Shown in pieces: positions 43,748-53,026 of a stretch of 64,000 nt of DNA (its first letter is position 1; each line of letters starts with the position of its first letter). The stretch is from Leptobacterium_A meishanense (lineage in GTDB: Bacteria; Bacteroidota; Bacteroidia; Flavobacteriales; Flavobacteriaceae). The position numbers were made by a program, and so were the translations under genes. The notes beneath the pieces were generated by a model that saw nothing but the letters and a program-made list of their open reading frames with translations, had not been told where the DNA came from and searched no databases. The DNA lies in the NCBI RefSeq assembly GCF_037645805.1, contig NZ_JBBEXE010000001.1, positions 310,001-374,000 of the forward strand, read 5' to 3'.

Positions 43748-43839
43748 TGTAAATAGCAATACCTTCTGAAAAACAGTATTTTACATGCTTTTATTCTTGT
43801 AAATGTGGTGTGTATATGTGCAATTGGCAGCTTTTTACA
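43748..43839. promoter_or_regulatory. Four TGTAAA/TTTACA half-sites between divergent operons
   Basis: TGTAAAT occurs at 43748 and 43798 and TTTACATG at 43780 and 43834, alternating in orientation with start-to-start spacings of 32, 18 and 36 nt. The copies match over seven or eight bases. The 43780/43798 pair forms an inverted repeat with 12 unpaired bases. The cluster sits between the three-paralogue operon and the LytS/LytTR genes, where an operator for the LytTR regulator would be expected. Some of this could be chance in AT-rich DNA. Confidence 0.45.
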
Positions 43840-43883
43840 TGTGTTTTATATCCAGGCTATCTTTTAATTACTAATTTGCACCT

Positions 43884-44981
43884 ATGAAATGGCTTTTATC
43901 CTATAAAAAACCACCTGTTGCAAACCAGTATATTTACTTGGTAGCATTTCTTTTTTGGGTAGTGGTTGTTATCAATTCTACTATCAATATTGATAGTGGT
44001 TTTAAGATAGACCTGAATCATATTGTAATTATAACTATTACCTATTTTTTATGGGCTTTGATGCTTCCTTTTATCTATGGAAACATTGACCTATTTAAAA
44101 ACAATAAAAGTTTCCAGCAGGGAATTTTTGTTTTAGTTATTCAATCAATCCTGATTATAATCGTTCATGTTATTTTCTCTAATTTCCTTTACTATTGCTA
44201 CCTTATGGTAGCCTCTACTATTACTGTCAGTAATGCACTCAACCAAATGCAAACATTCTTTGCCCAGATAATGGTAAGTCGTTTAATTGATTATATTCTT
44301 ATCTTTTCTGCATTGCAGTTAATTAGTAACTATAGAGAATATCATCGACAAAAAATAGCTGTAGCCGAGTTGAAAAATCAACTTGCATATACAGAAATGG
44401 AAGTTTTAAAATCACAACTGAATCCGCATTTTCTTTTTAATGCTTTGCATGCTGTCCATTCATTAATAGGTTATGATGATGAAAAGGCCAGGGCCATGCT
44501 CATAAAAATCAGTAGTTTGCTAAGAAAGATCCTCAACCAAAAAAACAATCATTTTTTTACCCTCAAAGAGGAGCTGGCTTATTTAAAAGATTATTTAGAT
44601 ATTGAACAGGAGCGTTTTCATGACAGGCTTTCTATTGAATACGATATAGATGATAGACTATTAGAAAGTGAAGTTCCTAGCTTACTTTTTCAGGTATTGG
44701 CAGAAAATGCCTTTAAGCATGGTATTTCTTTGTTGGAAGGAGGGGGTAAAGTTAAAATAATTATACATCAAGACGATGATCAGAGAATAGTACTGGGCAT
44801 GCTCAATTCGGTCCCTGAAAATTCAATAAAAGCTCCACATTCTTTTGGGATTGGACTCACTAATCTGCAAAAACGATTAGAGAAAATATATGGAAACAAC
44901 TATACTTTAAAAACTGATGTCAATAATGGTTTTTTTAAAATTTTGATATTAATTCCTGATAAACCCATTCAAAAATTATGA
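43884..44981 (+). CDS. LytS-type sensor histidine kinase
   Basis: A 365-residue membrane kinase. Four hydrophobic segments lie at about 16-32, 43-66, 80-110 and 130-148, followed by a short coil and the His_kinase (PF06580-type) domain SQLNPHFLFNALHAVHS with phospho-acceptor His182, then the ATP-binding domain with LAENAFKHGIS and GIGLTNLQKRLEKIYG. There is no large extracellular sensor domain, so the signal is likely sensed in the membrane. It overlaps the next gene by 4 nt (ATGA), forming a two-component system. It is divergent from the three-paralogue operon. Confidence 0.93.
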   Translation: MKWLLSYKKPPVANQYIYLVAFLFWVVVVINSTINIDSGFKIDLNHIVIITITYFLWALMLPFIYGNIDLFKNNKSFQQGIFVLVIQSILIIIVHVIFSNFLYYCYLMVASTITVSNALNQMQTFFAQIMVSRLIDYILIFSALQLISNYREYHRQKIAVAELKNQLAYTEMEVLKSQLNPHFLFNALHAVHSLIGYDDEKARAMLIKISSLLRKILNQKNNHFFTLKEELAYLKDYLDIEQERFHDRLSIEYDIDDRLLESEVPSLLFQVLAENAFKHGISLLEGGGKVKIIIHQDDDQRIVLGMLNSVPENSIKAPHSFGIGLTNLQKRLEKIYGNNYTLKTDVNNGFFKILILIPDKPIQKL

Positions 44982-45742
44982 TCCGTGTAGCTATTGTAGA
45001 TGATGAACCTAATGCTAGGCGTTACTTGTCTGGTTTGTTGAAACAAGATGCAGAGATACACCTTGTAGCACAGTTGGTTAACGGAAGAGCTGCGTTGGAG
45101 CTACTTGAAAAAGATATTCTTGATATTGTGTTTTTAGATATTCACATGCCTGGTATTAACGGTATTGAAGTCGCCATGAAAATCATGGAAAAGCACAATG
45201 TTGTCATCATCTTTTCTACTGCTTATGATCAGTATGCCATAAAAGCTTTTGAATCTGAAGCACTTGATTATTTATTAAAACCCTTTGACTCCAAACGGTT
45301 TTTTCATGTATTAGACCGGGCGAAAGAACAAGTAAAATTAAAGGAGCAAAAACAGTTTAACGAAAAACTGACTTCATTATATAAAAATTTTCAACGATCG
45401 CAAGCTCCCCATTTCACTACTTTTATAATTAAAGAAAAAGGTATTGAACGGCATCTAGACATTCACGAGGTGATTTATCTCGAAGCAAATGGTATTTATG
45501 TAAACCTTATGACCACTGATAAAAAATATCTTTATCGGGCTTCCCTTCAACTATTAGAAGAACAACTGCCCGAGGAACTGTTTATAAGAGTTCATAGGTC
45601 AATTATCCTAAACAGAAAGCATATTGCTGACATCAAATATTTAAACAATAATACATTTTCTTTTACAATGGAAAATGGCAAAACACTTACTTCTAGTCGT
45701 AGCTACAAAAATGATATACAGCAAATAATTACTGAAAATTAA
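44978..45742 (+). CDS. LytTR-family response regulator
   Basis: A 254-residue regulator with a receiver domain (about 1-120; acidic pocket DDE at 8-10, phospho-acceptor Asp54 in VFLDIHMPG, conserved Lys in YLLKPFD near residue 105) and a C-terminal LytTR DNA-binding domain (about 150-252; IYLEANGIYVNLMT, ELFIRVHRSIILNRKHI). LytTR proteins bind pairs of short direct repeats upstream of envelope, extracellular or transport genes. Its partner is the kinase whose stop overlaps this start. Likely targets are the divergent paralogue operon, its own operon, or the convergent CocE-type gene. Confidence 0.94.
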   Translation: MIRVAIVDDEPNARRYLSGLLKQDAEIHLVAQLVNGRAALELLEKDILDIVFLDIHMPGINGIEVAMKIMEKHNVVIIFSTAYDQYAIKAFESEALDYLLKPFDSKRFFHVLDRAKEQVKLKEQKQFNEKLTSLYKNFQRSQAPHFTTFIIKEKGIERHLDIHEVIYLEANGIYVNLMTTDKKYLYRASLQLLEEQLPEELFIRVHRSIILNRKHIADIKYLNNNTFSFTMENGKTLTSSRSYKNDIQQIITEN

Positions 45743-47586
45743 TTTTCTTTCAATACTGTAAATTCAATTAAAGAAGTATTGTAAACCCTATGGGTTTGCT
45801 TTTTAAAGTCTTCTTCTTTAGCATAGAAAATATTGTCAACATAGGTTTGTGGATTCATATCAATTAATGGAAACCAGCTGCTCTGCACCTGAACTTGTAT
45901 TTTATGCCCTTTTTTGAAGGTATGAAAAACATCTTGTAGTTTTATATTCACATCCGTTATTTCATTCGGAACAAAAGGTTCTGGATTTTCAAAGCTGTTC
46001 CTGAAACGGCCCCGCATTACTTCACTCCGAACCATCATATGATAATTGCTCATTTTAAGATGGTCCTGTGTTTCTTCATAATCTTCCGCATCTGGTGGAA
46101 ATACATCAATCACTTTTACAATCCAATCAGCATCTGTACCTGTAGTAGAGACTTTTAATTTTGCCAATATGTCCCCTGCCAATGTTACATCTTCCGTTAA
46201 TACCTCCGTTTCAAAAACCAATACGTCAGGGCGACGAGCAGCAAACCGTTGATCATCTGTCATGTATTTTCTAGGAGTAAAAACGACTTTAATGTCTTCT
46301 GAATAAGGTACCGGTTTTTTAGGGTCACTCATAAACTCTTGGAATGCTATTTCTCTGGTTGCTGCCTGTCCTAAGCGTTGGTTCCGTTGCAATGAATAGG
46401 TTTCTTTTTTAGTGTTTTCTGGTGGCCATGTGTCAAATGTTTGCCATTCATTTTTACCCGTATCATAAACATATGCTTCCGGTAGCCCGGTATTTCCATT
46501 GGAACTCCCTTTTAAAAAATGGTTAAAAAATGTAGTCTCTATTTCCTCTTGATAAAATTTAGAGATATCATCTCCAAAATAAACATTCCCAACAGCCTGT
46601 CTTTCTTTTGATCTTGCCCAATCCCCGTGGCTCCATGGACCCATAACTAGTGTATTGTAATTTTTGTTTTGGTTTTCAATCGTACTGTAAGTAGCTAATG
46701 GACCGTATAAATCTTCGGCATCAAACCACCCACCAACAATCATGGTAGCCGGTTTTATATTTTCTAAATGTTGAATAATCCCTCTGGACTTCCAAAACTC
46801 ATCATAGTTAGGATGGTCTTTTAATTGTTGCCAAAAAATATTGTCTTCTTTGTAGTAGGTATCTAAATTGGATAACGGGCCTGCGTCTAAAAAGAATTGA
46901 TACTGATCTTGTGTACCTATATCAGGATATTGATACCATGCCTCGGTTGTTGGCCCTGGCTTATCATAACCAAACAGAGCGGTTGCCCTCCAGTAGCTTA
47001 GTAAATAGGCTCCATTATGGTGAAAATCGTCAAAAAAGAAATCACCTATACATGCTTGGGGGGAAACAGCCGCTAATGCCGGGTGTCCTGATAGCAATGA
47101 GTAGGTAGCATAAAAACCAGGATACGATATGCCCCATACACCAACTTTCCCGTTGTTATTGGCTATATTTTTAACCAGCCAATCTATGGTATCATAGGTA
47201 TCTGAAGCTTCATCTATTTGTTTTCGTTTTTTATTAGGGATAAATGCCCGCATGTTGTCATAAGTCCCTTCGCTGTTCCAACGACCACGAACGTCTTGAT
47301 AAACTATGATGTTCCCTTCTTTCATTAACGTTTGATTGGGTCCTATAGATGTCCGATAATTTGCTTCTCCATAGGGTCGACAACTATAAGGGGTACGCTG
47401 TAATAATATGGGATATTCTTTTGAGGTGTCTTTTGGGCTATAGACCGTAGTATGAAGTTTTATCCCATCACGCATGGTAATAGTTACTTCTTGTTTGTTG
47501 TAATGTTCTTTTACGTCATATTGTTTCTCTTGCGCAAGGATAAAGCTTCCTATCAAAAGAAAATAGAGTACCAGTTGTTTCTTCAT
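45739..47586 (-). CDS. Secreted CocE/NonD-family (X-Pro dipeptidyl-peptidase-like) hydrolase
   Basis: From the ATG at 47586 (MKKQLVLYFLLIGSFILAQ, signal peptide) the protein has 615 residues; an ATG at 47595 would add three residues. The S15/CocE alpha/beta-hydrolase features are RDGIKLHTTVYSPKD, YQDVRGRWNSEGTYD, the nucleophile elbow VWGISYPGF (Ser154 in this numbering), GWFDAEDLYGP for the acid, and GPWSHGDW for the histidine, with a C-terminal jelly-roll domain (VTLAGDILAKLKVSTTGTDA). The family cleaves X-Pro dipeptides or acyl esters. It is convergent with the response regulator with a 4 nt overlap. Confidence 0.9.
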   Translation of the reverse strand: MKKQLVLYFLLIGSFILAQEKQYDVKEHYNKQEVTITMRDGIKLHTTVYSPKDTSKEYPILLQRTPYSCRPYGEANYRTSIGPNQTLMKEGNIIVYQDVRGRWNSEGTYDNMRAFIPNKKRKQIDEASDTYDTIDWLVKNIANNNGKVGVWGISYPGFYATYSLLSGHPALAAVSPQACIGDFFFDDFHHNGAYLLSYWRATALFGYDKPGPTTEAWYQYPDIGTQDQYQFFLDAGPLSNLDTYYKEDNIFWQQLKDHPNYDEFWKSRGIIQHLENIKPATMIVGGWFDAEDLYGPLATYSTIENQNKNYNTLVMGPWSHGDWARSKERQAVGNVYFGDDISKFYQEEIETTFFNHFLKGSSNGNTGLPEAYVYDTGKNEWQTFDTWPPENTKKETYSLQRNQRLGQAATREIAFQEFMSDPKKPVPYSEDIKVVFTPRKYMTDDQRFAARRPDVLVFETEVLTEDVTLAGDILAKLKVSTTGTDADWIVKVIDVFPPDAEDYEETQDHLKMSNYHMMVRSEVMRGRFRNSFENPEPFVPNEITDVNIKLQDVFHTFKKGHKIQVQVQSSWFPLIDMNPQTYVDNIFYAKEEDFKKQTHRVYNTSLIEFTVLKEN

Positions 47587-47596
47587 TATTATCATT

Positions 47597-49558
47597 TTAT
47601 TTGTTGTAACTGTTTAGGCCTTCTAATAGCCAATTGTAATAGGTTTCTGCATCGGTATATTGTTGTGGTGTATTCAAGATTTCCATTTCCGGGGTCATTA
47701 ATACATAATAAGGTTGTGATGCTGTTTGAAAATTTATTGTTTGAAATGTTGCCCACTTCTCCCCTATGGTTTCTATTGTTTTTATCCTTCCTGTTGGTAA
47801 CTGGAAGTTAAACTGTTGCTCTTTTTCCAGTTCTTTACGGTCATCAACATATAATGAAATCAACACATATTCATCGTTTAACACATTGTATACCTTAGAA
47901 GTGCTCCATACATTTTCTTCCATTTTCCGACAGTTTACGCATGCCCAACCGGTAAAATCAAGCATAATAGGTTTGTTGTTCGCCTTTGCGTAAGCCAATC
48001 CTTTTTCAAAATCTTTAAAACAATTCAATCCTAACGGACACTCACTTTTTTGTTCGAAAACGCTATAAAATTCAGGAGGTGGAAATCCGCTTAGTAATTT
48101 CAAGGATGAATATTTTGTCAATCCTGCAATTAAATATACTGTAAAGGCCACTACCAAAATCCCAAATGAAATACGACTAAAGCTTAGTTTTTTGATCGGA
48201 CTATCATGTGGGAATTTTAGTTTTCCGAATAGGTAGATTGCCATCAGTGCAAAAACAACAATCCATATTCCAATAAATACTTCATGCTTTAATATTCCCC
48301 AATGGGACACTAAATCGGCATTTGATAAAAACTTAAATGCCAACGCCAACTCTAAAAAACCTAGAACCACTTTCACGGTGTTTAACCATCCCCCAGATTT
48401 TGGCAGAGAGCTCAATAGATTTGGGAACATGGCAAATAATGCAAAAGGCAATGCCAGTGCCAATCCAAAACCTACCATTCCTGCCGATAGATTGGTAGCC
48501 ACATCTCCTTCAGAAAGCGTCGTACTGCCTAGTAATCCTCCCAAAATAGGACCCGTACAAGAGAATGAAACAATAGCTAATGTTACTGCCATAAAGAAAA
48601 TTCCCAACAATCCTCCAACATTGGAAGCGGAATCCATTTTATTTGCCCAGGAAGCCGGTAGTGTTAACTCGTAATAACCAAAGAATGAAAAAGCAAAGAA
48701 TAAGAAAATGGCAAAGAAAAATACATTTAACCATACATTGGTTGCAATATTGTTTAATATTTCAGGATCGATAGAGTCCAAAAAGTGAAATGGAATGCTC
48801 AATAGTAAATAAATGAGTACGATAAAGAAACCATAGAGCGCGGCATTTCCTATTCCTTTTTTTCGGCTACCTGTCCGTTTTGTAAAAAAGGAAACAGTCA
48901 AAGGTATCATTGGAAACACACAAGGGGTCAACAATGCTAGCAATCCTCCTAAAAAACCTAATGCAAATATGCCCCAAAGGCCACTTTCACTTTTTGCTTT
49001 ATCCGATGCATTTTTTAAAAGTTCCTTGTTTTGAAGGTTTAGGGTCAGTTTTTCTGATAGTGCCTTACTTTTATCATCAATTTCTTTTTGGGTGACCACT
49101 GTTTCTGATCCGTCCAATGAAAAGATAAACTCATTGTCATTGAACATACATAACTCATCATCACACACCTGATATTCTACAGTAGCTTTTATTACTTTTA
49201 GGTTACTGTCCAACACTTTAATTTTCTGTGTGAAGATAGCTTCATGGCTGAAGAACGATAAATCTGTTTCAAATACTTTGTCATATTCGACAATTGTCTC
49301 ACTTTCTTCAGTATCGCCTATCAACTCATAAGCCCCTTCTTCAATTTCAAACTCAAAAGTCGTTGGAATAGGGACTATTTCAGCTTCTGCTTCTTTCTGG
49401 GAATACAAATGCCAACCGTCTTCTATGATAGCTTTAATAATAAGGTTGTATTCTGTATCTGATATCTGCTTTACATCTGTACTCCAGGAAACCGGATTTT
49501 GTTGGGACCATGAAAACAGGTTAATTAATAAAACAATGGGGAGCAGTAAATGCTTCAT
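47597..49558 (-). CDS. dsbD: Thiol:disulfide interchange protein DsbD
   Basis: A 653-residue protein that carries reducing power from cytoplasmic thioredoxin to the periplasm. After the signal peptide (about 1-19) comes an N-terminal domain with VCDDELCMFNDNEF (cysteine pair about 132-137), then an eight-helix CcdA-like membrane domain with TPCVFPMIPLT and a second cysteine in SFSCTGPI, and a C-terminal thioredoxin-like domain with GWACVNCRKME (Cys-Val-Asn-Cys). All three redox centres are present. It starts 4 nt inside tilS (ATGA overlap) and is followed one base later by the CocE-type gene region. Confidence 0.93.
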   Translation of the reverse strand: MKHLLLPIVLLINLFSWSQQNPVSWSTDVKQISDTEYNLIIKAIIEDGWHLYSQKEAEAEIVPIPTTFEFEIEEGAYELIGDTEESETIVEYDKVFETDLSFFSHEAIFTQKIKVLDSNLKVIKATVEYQVCDDELCMFNDNEFIFSLDGSETVVTQKEIDDKSKALSEKLTLNLQNKELLKNASDKAKSESGLWGIFALGFLGGLLALLTPCVFPMIPLTVSFFTKRTGSRKKGIGNAALYGFFIVLIYLLLSIPFHFLDSIDPEILNNIATNVWLNVFFFAIFLFFAFSFFGYYELTLPASWANKMDSASNVGGLLGIFFMAVTLAIVSFSCTGPILGGLLGSTTLSEGDVATNLSAGMVGFGLALALPFALFAMFPNLLSSLPKSGGWLNTVKVVLGFLELALAFKFLSNADLVSHWGILKHEVFIGIWIVVFALMAIYLFGKLKFPHDSPIKKLSFSRISFGILVVAFTVYLIAGLTKYSSLKLLSGFPPPEFYSVFEQKSECPLGLNCFKDFEKGLAYAKANNKPIMLDFTGWACVNCRKMEENVWSTSKVYNVLNDEYVLISLYVDDRKELEKEQQFNFQLPTGRIKTIETIGEKWATFQTINFQTASQPYYVLMTPEMEILNTPQQYTDAETYYNWLLEGLNSYNK

Positions 49559-50859
49559 AAAATATTAATTTTAAAAATTTTAGTTGTTGCATTCGTTATT
49601 ATAAACCGATTGTCTACCCGCTTCCCTATTATCCATACAATACTATTTCCGGAACATAACAACCATTGGTTTTCTTTAGCTATCAAGGAATATTTTTCAT
49701 CTTTAAAATAGTCACTCAACTTCTTTTTTCCTTTCATTCCTTTTGGATAAAAATAGTCGCCTTCTTTCCATTTTCTTAATGATAGAGGAAACTTTAACTT
49801 TTCATTAACGTATATAGTTGATGAAGTGTTTGTTCCTTCTTCACTTACTTCTGCTATTTTAATGGAGATAGGTTCCGATAGTCCCTTTGTTTCTTCACTA
49901 ATCAGGTATTCTTCTCTTTCAATACCTTTTTTCAATTCTTGAATAAGTACATAATCCCGATCTTTAATCATTCTATGTGTTTCAGAGAACAATTGTTTTC
50001 CGCTTTGGGCATTCAATAAATTAATGATATCTTTTGTTTCCGTAAAACCATAACTTCTAAATAACCCGTACAAATAATCTTCTTGTGGTACTAGCTTTTG
50101 CAATGAAGTCACCAGATATTTCTCAATAGTACCTTCTTGAACTATCAAAGATTTTTTTAACGCATCAATATGGTTTTTAAGAACTTTTAGGCTTCCTGTT
50201 ATATACTGTTGCGTTTTTTGAAAATTATATAAAAATTCGGGGTGTAACTTTTTTAATTGTGGCACAATATGGTGCCGGATTTTGTTGCGAAGGTATTTCG
50301 TATCTTCATTACTGCTATCCTCCCGCCACATGAGTTTATTTTCTGTAGCATATTTTTCTATTTCGGATCTTGAAAAAGGCAATAATGGACGGATTATATT
50401 TTGATTTACAGCAGGGATTCCTGCCAAACCTTCCAGGCCTGTGCCCCGTGACATATTTATTAAAAACGTTTCCAGGTTATCATCAGCATGATGGGCAGTC
50501 AGCACATAATCATACGGAATGGTTTCACACAACATATCGAACCATTTGTACCGTAGTTCCCTTGCAGCCATTTGAATGGAACATTTCTTTTCCTGCGCAT
50601 AGGCTTTTGTTTCAAAATGTTTTACGTGCAGGGTTACGCTGAGCTGTTTTGAGAGCTTAGTAACAAAGGCTTCATCAGCATCACTTTCTGAATCTCGTAA
50701 ATTAAAATTACAATGTGCTAATGCAATATTTAATCGCAATTGGTGAGACAAATGCGCTAATACAACACTATCTACACCTCCACTTATAGCGATAAGAATT
50801 TTCGAGTTTTTTAAAAACGGAAAACTATTGGTTATATGTTTATGAAATTGTTCCTGCAT
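49555..50859 (-). CDS. tilS: tRNA(Ile)-lysidine synthase
   Basis: TilS converts cytidine 34 of tRNA-Ile2 (CAU anticodon) to lysidine, allowing AUA decoding. I choose the ATG at 50859 (MQEQFHKHITN), whose first base follows the lipase stop in a TAATG overlap, giving 434 residues; the frame is open to 50883. The PP-loop ATP-binding motif SGGVDS is at about residues 26-31, with TAHHADDNLETFLINMSRGTGLEGLAGI and the central WREDSSN. The C-terminal domain (KEGDYFYPKGMKGKKKLSDYFKDEK) binds the tRNA acceptor stem. dsbD follows with a 4 nt overlap. Confidence 0.95.
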   Translation of the reverse strand: MQEQFHKHITNSFPFLKNSKILIAISGGVDSVVLAHLSHQLRLNIALAHCNFNLRDSESDADEAFVTKLSKQLSVTLHVKHFETKAYAQEKKCSIQMAARELRYKWFDMLCETIPYDYVLTAHHADDNLETFLINMSRGTGLEGLAGIPAVNQNIIRPLLPFSRSEIEKYATENKLMWREDSSNEDTKYLRNKIRHHIVPQLKKLHPEFLYNFQKTQQYITGSLKVLKNHIDALKKSLIVQEGTIEKYLVTSLQKLVPQEDYLYGLFRSYGFTETKDIINLLNAQSGKQLFSETHRMIKDRDYVLIQELKKGIEREEYLISEETKGLSEPISIKIAEVSEEGTNTSSTIYVNEKLKFPLSLRKWKEGDYFYPKGMKGKKKLSDYFKDEKYSLIAKENQWLLCSGNSIVWIIGKRVDNRFIITNATTKIFKINIL

Positions 50860-51686
50860 TAGGGTAGTTTTGATTGTATCCAATCTGCAATGACATTTAA
50901 AAACCTGTCTTTCTCCAGATCGTTGTGCAATTCATGATATCCATTATCAAAAAGTTGTAGTGTTGCGTTTTGTGTTTTTTGGGCAAATTCAACCGTAGCC
51001 GTATGGTCTATAATTTTGTCTCCGGTACCGTGAAGCAAAAGTATGGGTTTTTGCAACGATGGTGCATTTTCAAGTGCCCATTCAGCAGCCTCCATCACCG
51101 GAAAGGAAAAGTTAGGGCTTATTTTATCGTGTACCAATGGGTCTTCTTCATATTTTTTAACCTCCTCTGGGTCTCTTGAAATAGCTTTGGTATCCAATGC
51201 TGTAGGCAGTGTAATAGAAGGCATTATTTTTTGCAATAACTTCCCCATAGTTATTTTCCATTTTGGCGGTTGAAATGCCAATCGTAAAAAAGGGCTCGTA
51301 GCTATTACTCCTACAATATCCGGGTTTCTACGAAGTGCATAATTTATTACTACATTACCTCCCATACTATGCCCATATAAGAATACAGGTCTATCCGGAA
51401 ACTCCTTTTTCGCTTTCATAATAGCTTCTTCCGCACTATCTAACAATGCCTTGTAGCTGGGACAGTGTCCTCTTCTTCCTTCACTCTTTCCATGTCCAAA
51501 ATGGTCAAATGTTACTACTGCAAAGTTTCTGTTTAGAAAAAAAGGCACTACTGAACTGGTATACCGACCGGAATGTTCGCCCATGCCATGCACCAAAACA
51601 ACTACCGCATTTACAAGATCAGGGGCCCATAATTGACCATACAATTTCTTATCGTGGCAACTAAATGTAAATTCTCGGTGTTTCAT
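50859..51686 (-). CDS. Alpha/beta hydrolase, monoacylglycerol-lipase-like
   Basis: A 275-residue cytoplasmic hydrolase. It has VLVHGMGEHSGRY (oxyanion-hole HG), FDHFGHGKSEGRRGH, the nucleophile elbow YGHSMGGNVVINY with Ser107, the acid in LLHGTGDKIID, and the histidine in DNGYHELHND. The FDHFGHGKSEG...H and GHSMGG pattern is typical of the monoacylglycerol lipase/lysophospholipase group. No signal peptide or membrane segment is present. It shares one base with tilS at the 3' end; the link is probably only operon organisation. Confidence 0.88.
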   Translation of the reverse strand: MKHREFTFSCHDKKLYGQLWAPDLVNAVVVLVHGMGEHSGRYTSSVVPFFLNRNFAVVTFDHFGHGKSEGRRGHCPSYKALLDSAEEAIMKAKKEFPDRPVFLYGHSMGGNVVINYALRRNPDIVGVIATSPFLRLAFQPPKWKITMGKLLQKIMPSITLPTALDTKAISRDPEEVKKYEEDPLVHDKISPNFSFPVMEAAEWALENAPSLQKPILLLHGTGDKIIDHTATVEFAQKTQNATLQLFDNGYHELHNDLEKDRFLNVIADWIQSKLP

Positions 51687-51717
51687 GTATTAAAAATATG
51701 ACTTTTTCAACTTTCAA

Positions 51718-53025
51718 TTAAAAAATTCCTTCCAATACCTTTCGCATTGCTTCTGCTTTTATTAAGCATTCTTCATATTCTTTCTCAGGTATCGATTTTG
51801 CCGTAATAGCACTTCCTACGGAAAAAGAAATATATTGCTCTGTTTCATTGTATAAAATACTACGGATAACCACATTGAAATCGAAATCGCCTTCGGGTGT
51901 AAAATACCCAACGGCTCCGCTGTATAAACCTCTTTTAGTGATCTCTTGTTCTTCAATAACCTTCATAGCAGAAATTTTTGGGGCTCCGGTCATGCTCCCC
52001 ATAGGAAATGTATGCTTTAGCATGTCTACAGGATGGGTTGTTTCAGCTACTTCCGAGGTTATGGTAGATATCATTTGGTGTACTTGTTCAAATGTGTACA
52101 CTTCGCATAATTCTGCTACCCTAACGCTTCCTTTTTTAGCTGTTTTAGAAAGATCATTTCGAACTAAATCTACAATCATGATGTTTTCTGAACGTTCTTT
52201 AGAGTCCTTTTTTAAATTTTCTCGTAAAAAATTATCTGTTTTTACATCTTTTGCCCTTTTAGCTGTCCCTTTAATCGGTTGAGAGATAACCTTACTCTCT
52301 TGCTTCCGGATATACCGCTCGGGTGATGCAGACAACAGAAACAAATCATTCAATTTAAAATACGTTGCGAATGGGGTTTTTGATATGTTATTTAGCTTAT
52401 GGAAAGTAGTTAACGGAGTGATGGTTGTTTTTTCTGCATAAAATTCTTGGCAAAAATTAACTTCATAAATATCACCACGTTGAATATGTGAAAGAATTGT
52501 ATCTACTTTCTCTATATAGCTATCTCTATGAAGTCTTTTTTCAACCCTTATTAGTTTATCTGACGTGTTCTCATCTGCTGTAATAGTGTAAACATTATTG
52601 TTTATATTCTCAAAATCTTCCATCATTTCATCGCTTACCATGTTTAAATAATGAAAGTATATCTTGTTCCCTTTAATAATGAACAGTTTCTTAGGTTGAA
52701 AAAAATACATGTCGGGAAAGAATAATCTATCCTTATTAAATGAATACAAGTCTTCTGCATCGTTCTTTAATTCATAACTTAGGTAACCAAACAACCAATC
52801 TTTTGTGACGGACTGATACTCTTTTAATTTTTCAAATCCATCATAAAAATCTGTTTTTATACTTGTAAATGCATCTACAGCAAGCAATCCATCAAAACTG
52901 GAGTATTGTTGCGTATAATTATTAGAGTCAAGCCACAAAACTTCATTATACTGTTCTGCCCATCCCAATATTTTTTTTTTGAACAGGGTTATATCTTCTA
53001 CTAGAAACTCTTTAGTGAATCGCAA
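51718..53025 (-). CDS. pabB: Aminodeoxychorismate synthase component I
   Basis: A chorismate-binding enzyme of 435 residues that makes 4-amino-4-deoxychorismate for folate with the glutaminase PabA. The frame has no ATG near its beginning; translation probably starts at the TTG at 53025, one base after the upstream gene's TAA (TAAATTG), because the N-terminal domain continues from there. Motifs: RGDIYEVNFCQEF, LSASPERYI, VISQPIKGTAKR, MIVDLVRNDL, HTFPMGSMTGAPKI and YSGAVGYFTPEGD. PIKGT distinguishes it from isochorismate synthases; anthranilate synthase (TrpE) is a weaker alternative. PabA and PabC are not adjacent. Confidence 0.88.
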   Translation of the reverse strand: MRFTKEFLVEDITLFKKKILGWAEQYNEVLWLDSNNYTQQYSSFDGLLAVDAFTSIKTDFYDGFEKLKEYQSVTKDWLFGYLSYELKNDAEDLYSFNKDRLFFPDMYFFQPKKLFIIKGNKIYFHYLNMVSDEMMEDFENINNNVYTITADENTSDKLIRVEKRLHRDSYIEKVDTILSHIQRGDIYEVNFCQEFYAEKTTITPLTTFHKLNNISKTPFATYFKLNDLFLLSASPERYIRKQESKVISQPIKGTAKRAKDVKTDNFLRENLKKDSKERSENIMIVDLVRNDLSKTAKKGSVRVAELCEVYTFEQVHQMISTITSEVAETTHPVDMLKHTFPMGSMTGAPKISAMKVIEEQEITKRGLYSGAVGYFTPEGDFDFNVVIRSILYNETEQYISFSVGSAITAKSIPEKEYEECLIKAEAMRKVLEGIF

Positions 53026-53026
53026 T

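Noticed and set aside
51848..52282. 144-codon plus-strand frame opposite pabB
   Set aside because: pabB motifs cover the same bases on the minus strand; Ser-rich antisense content is typical of a shadow.
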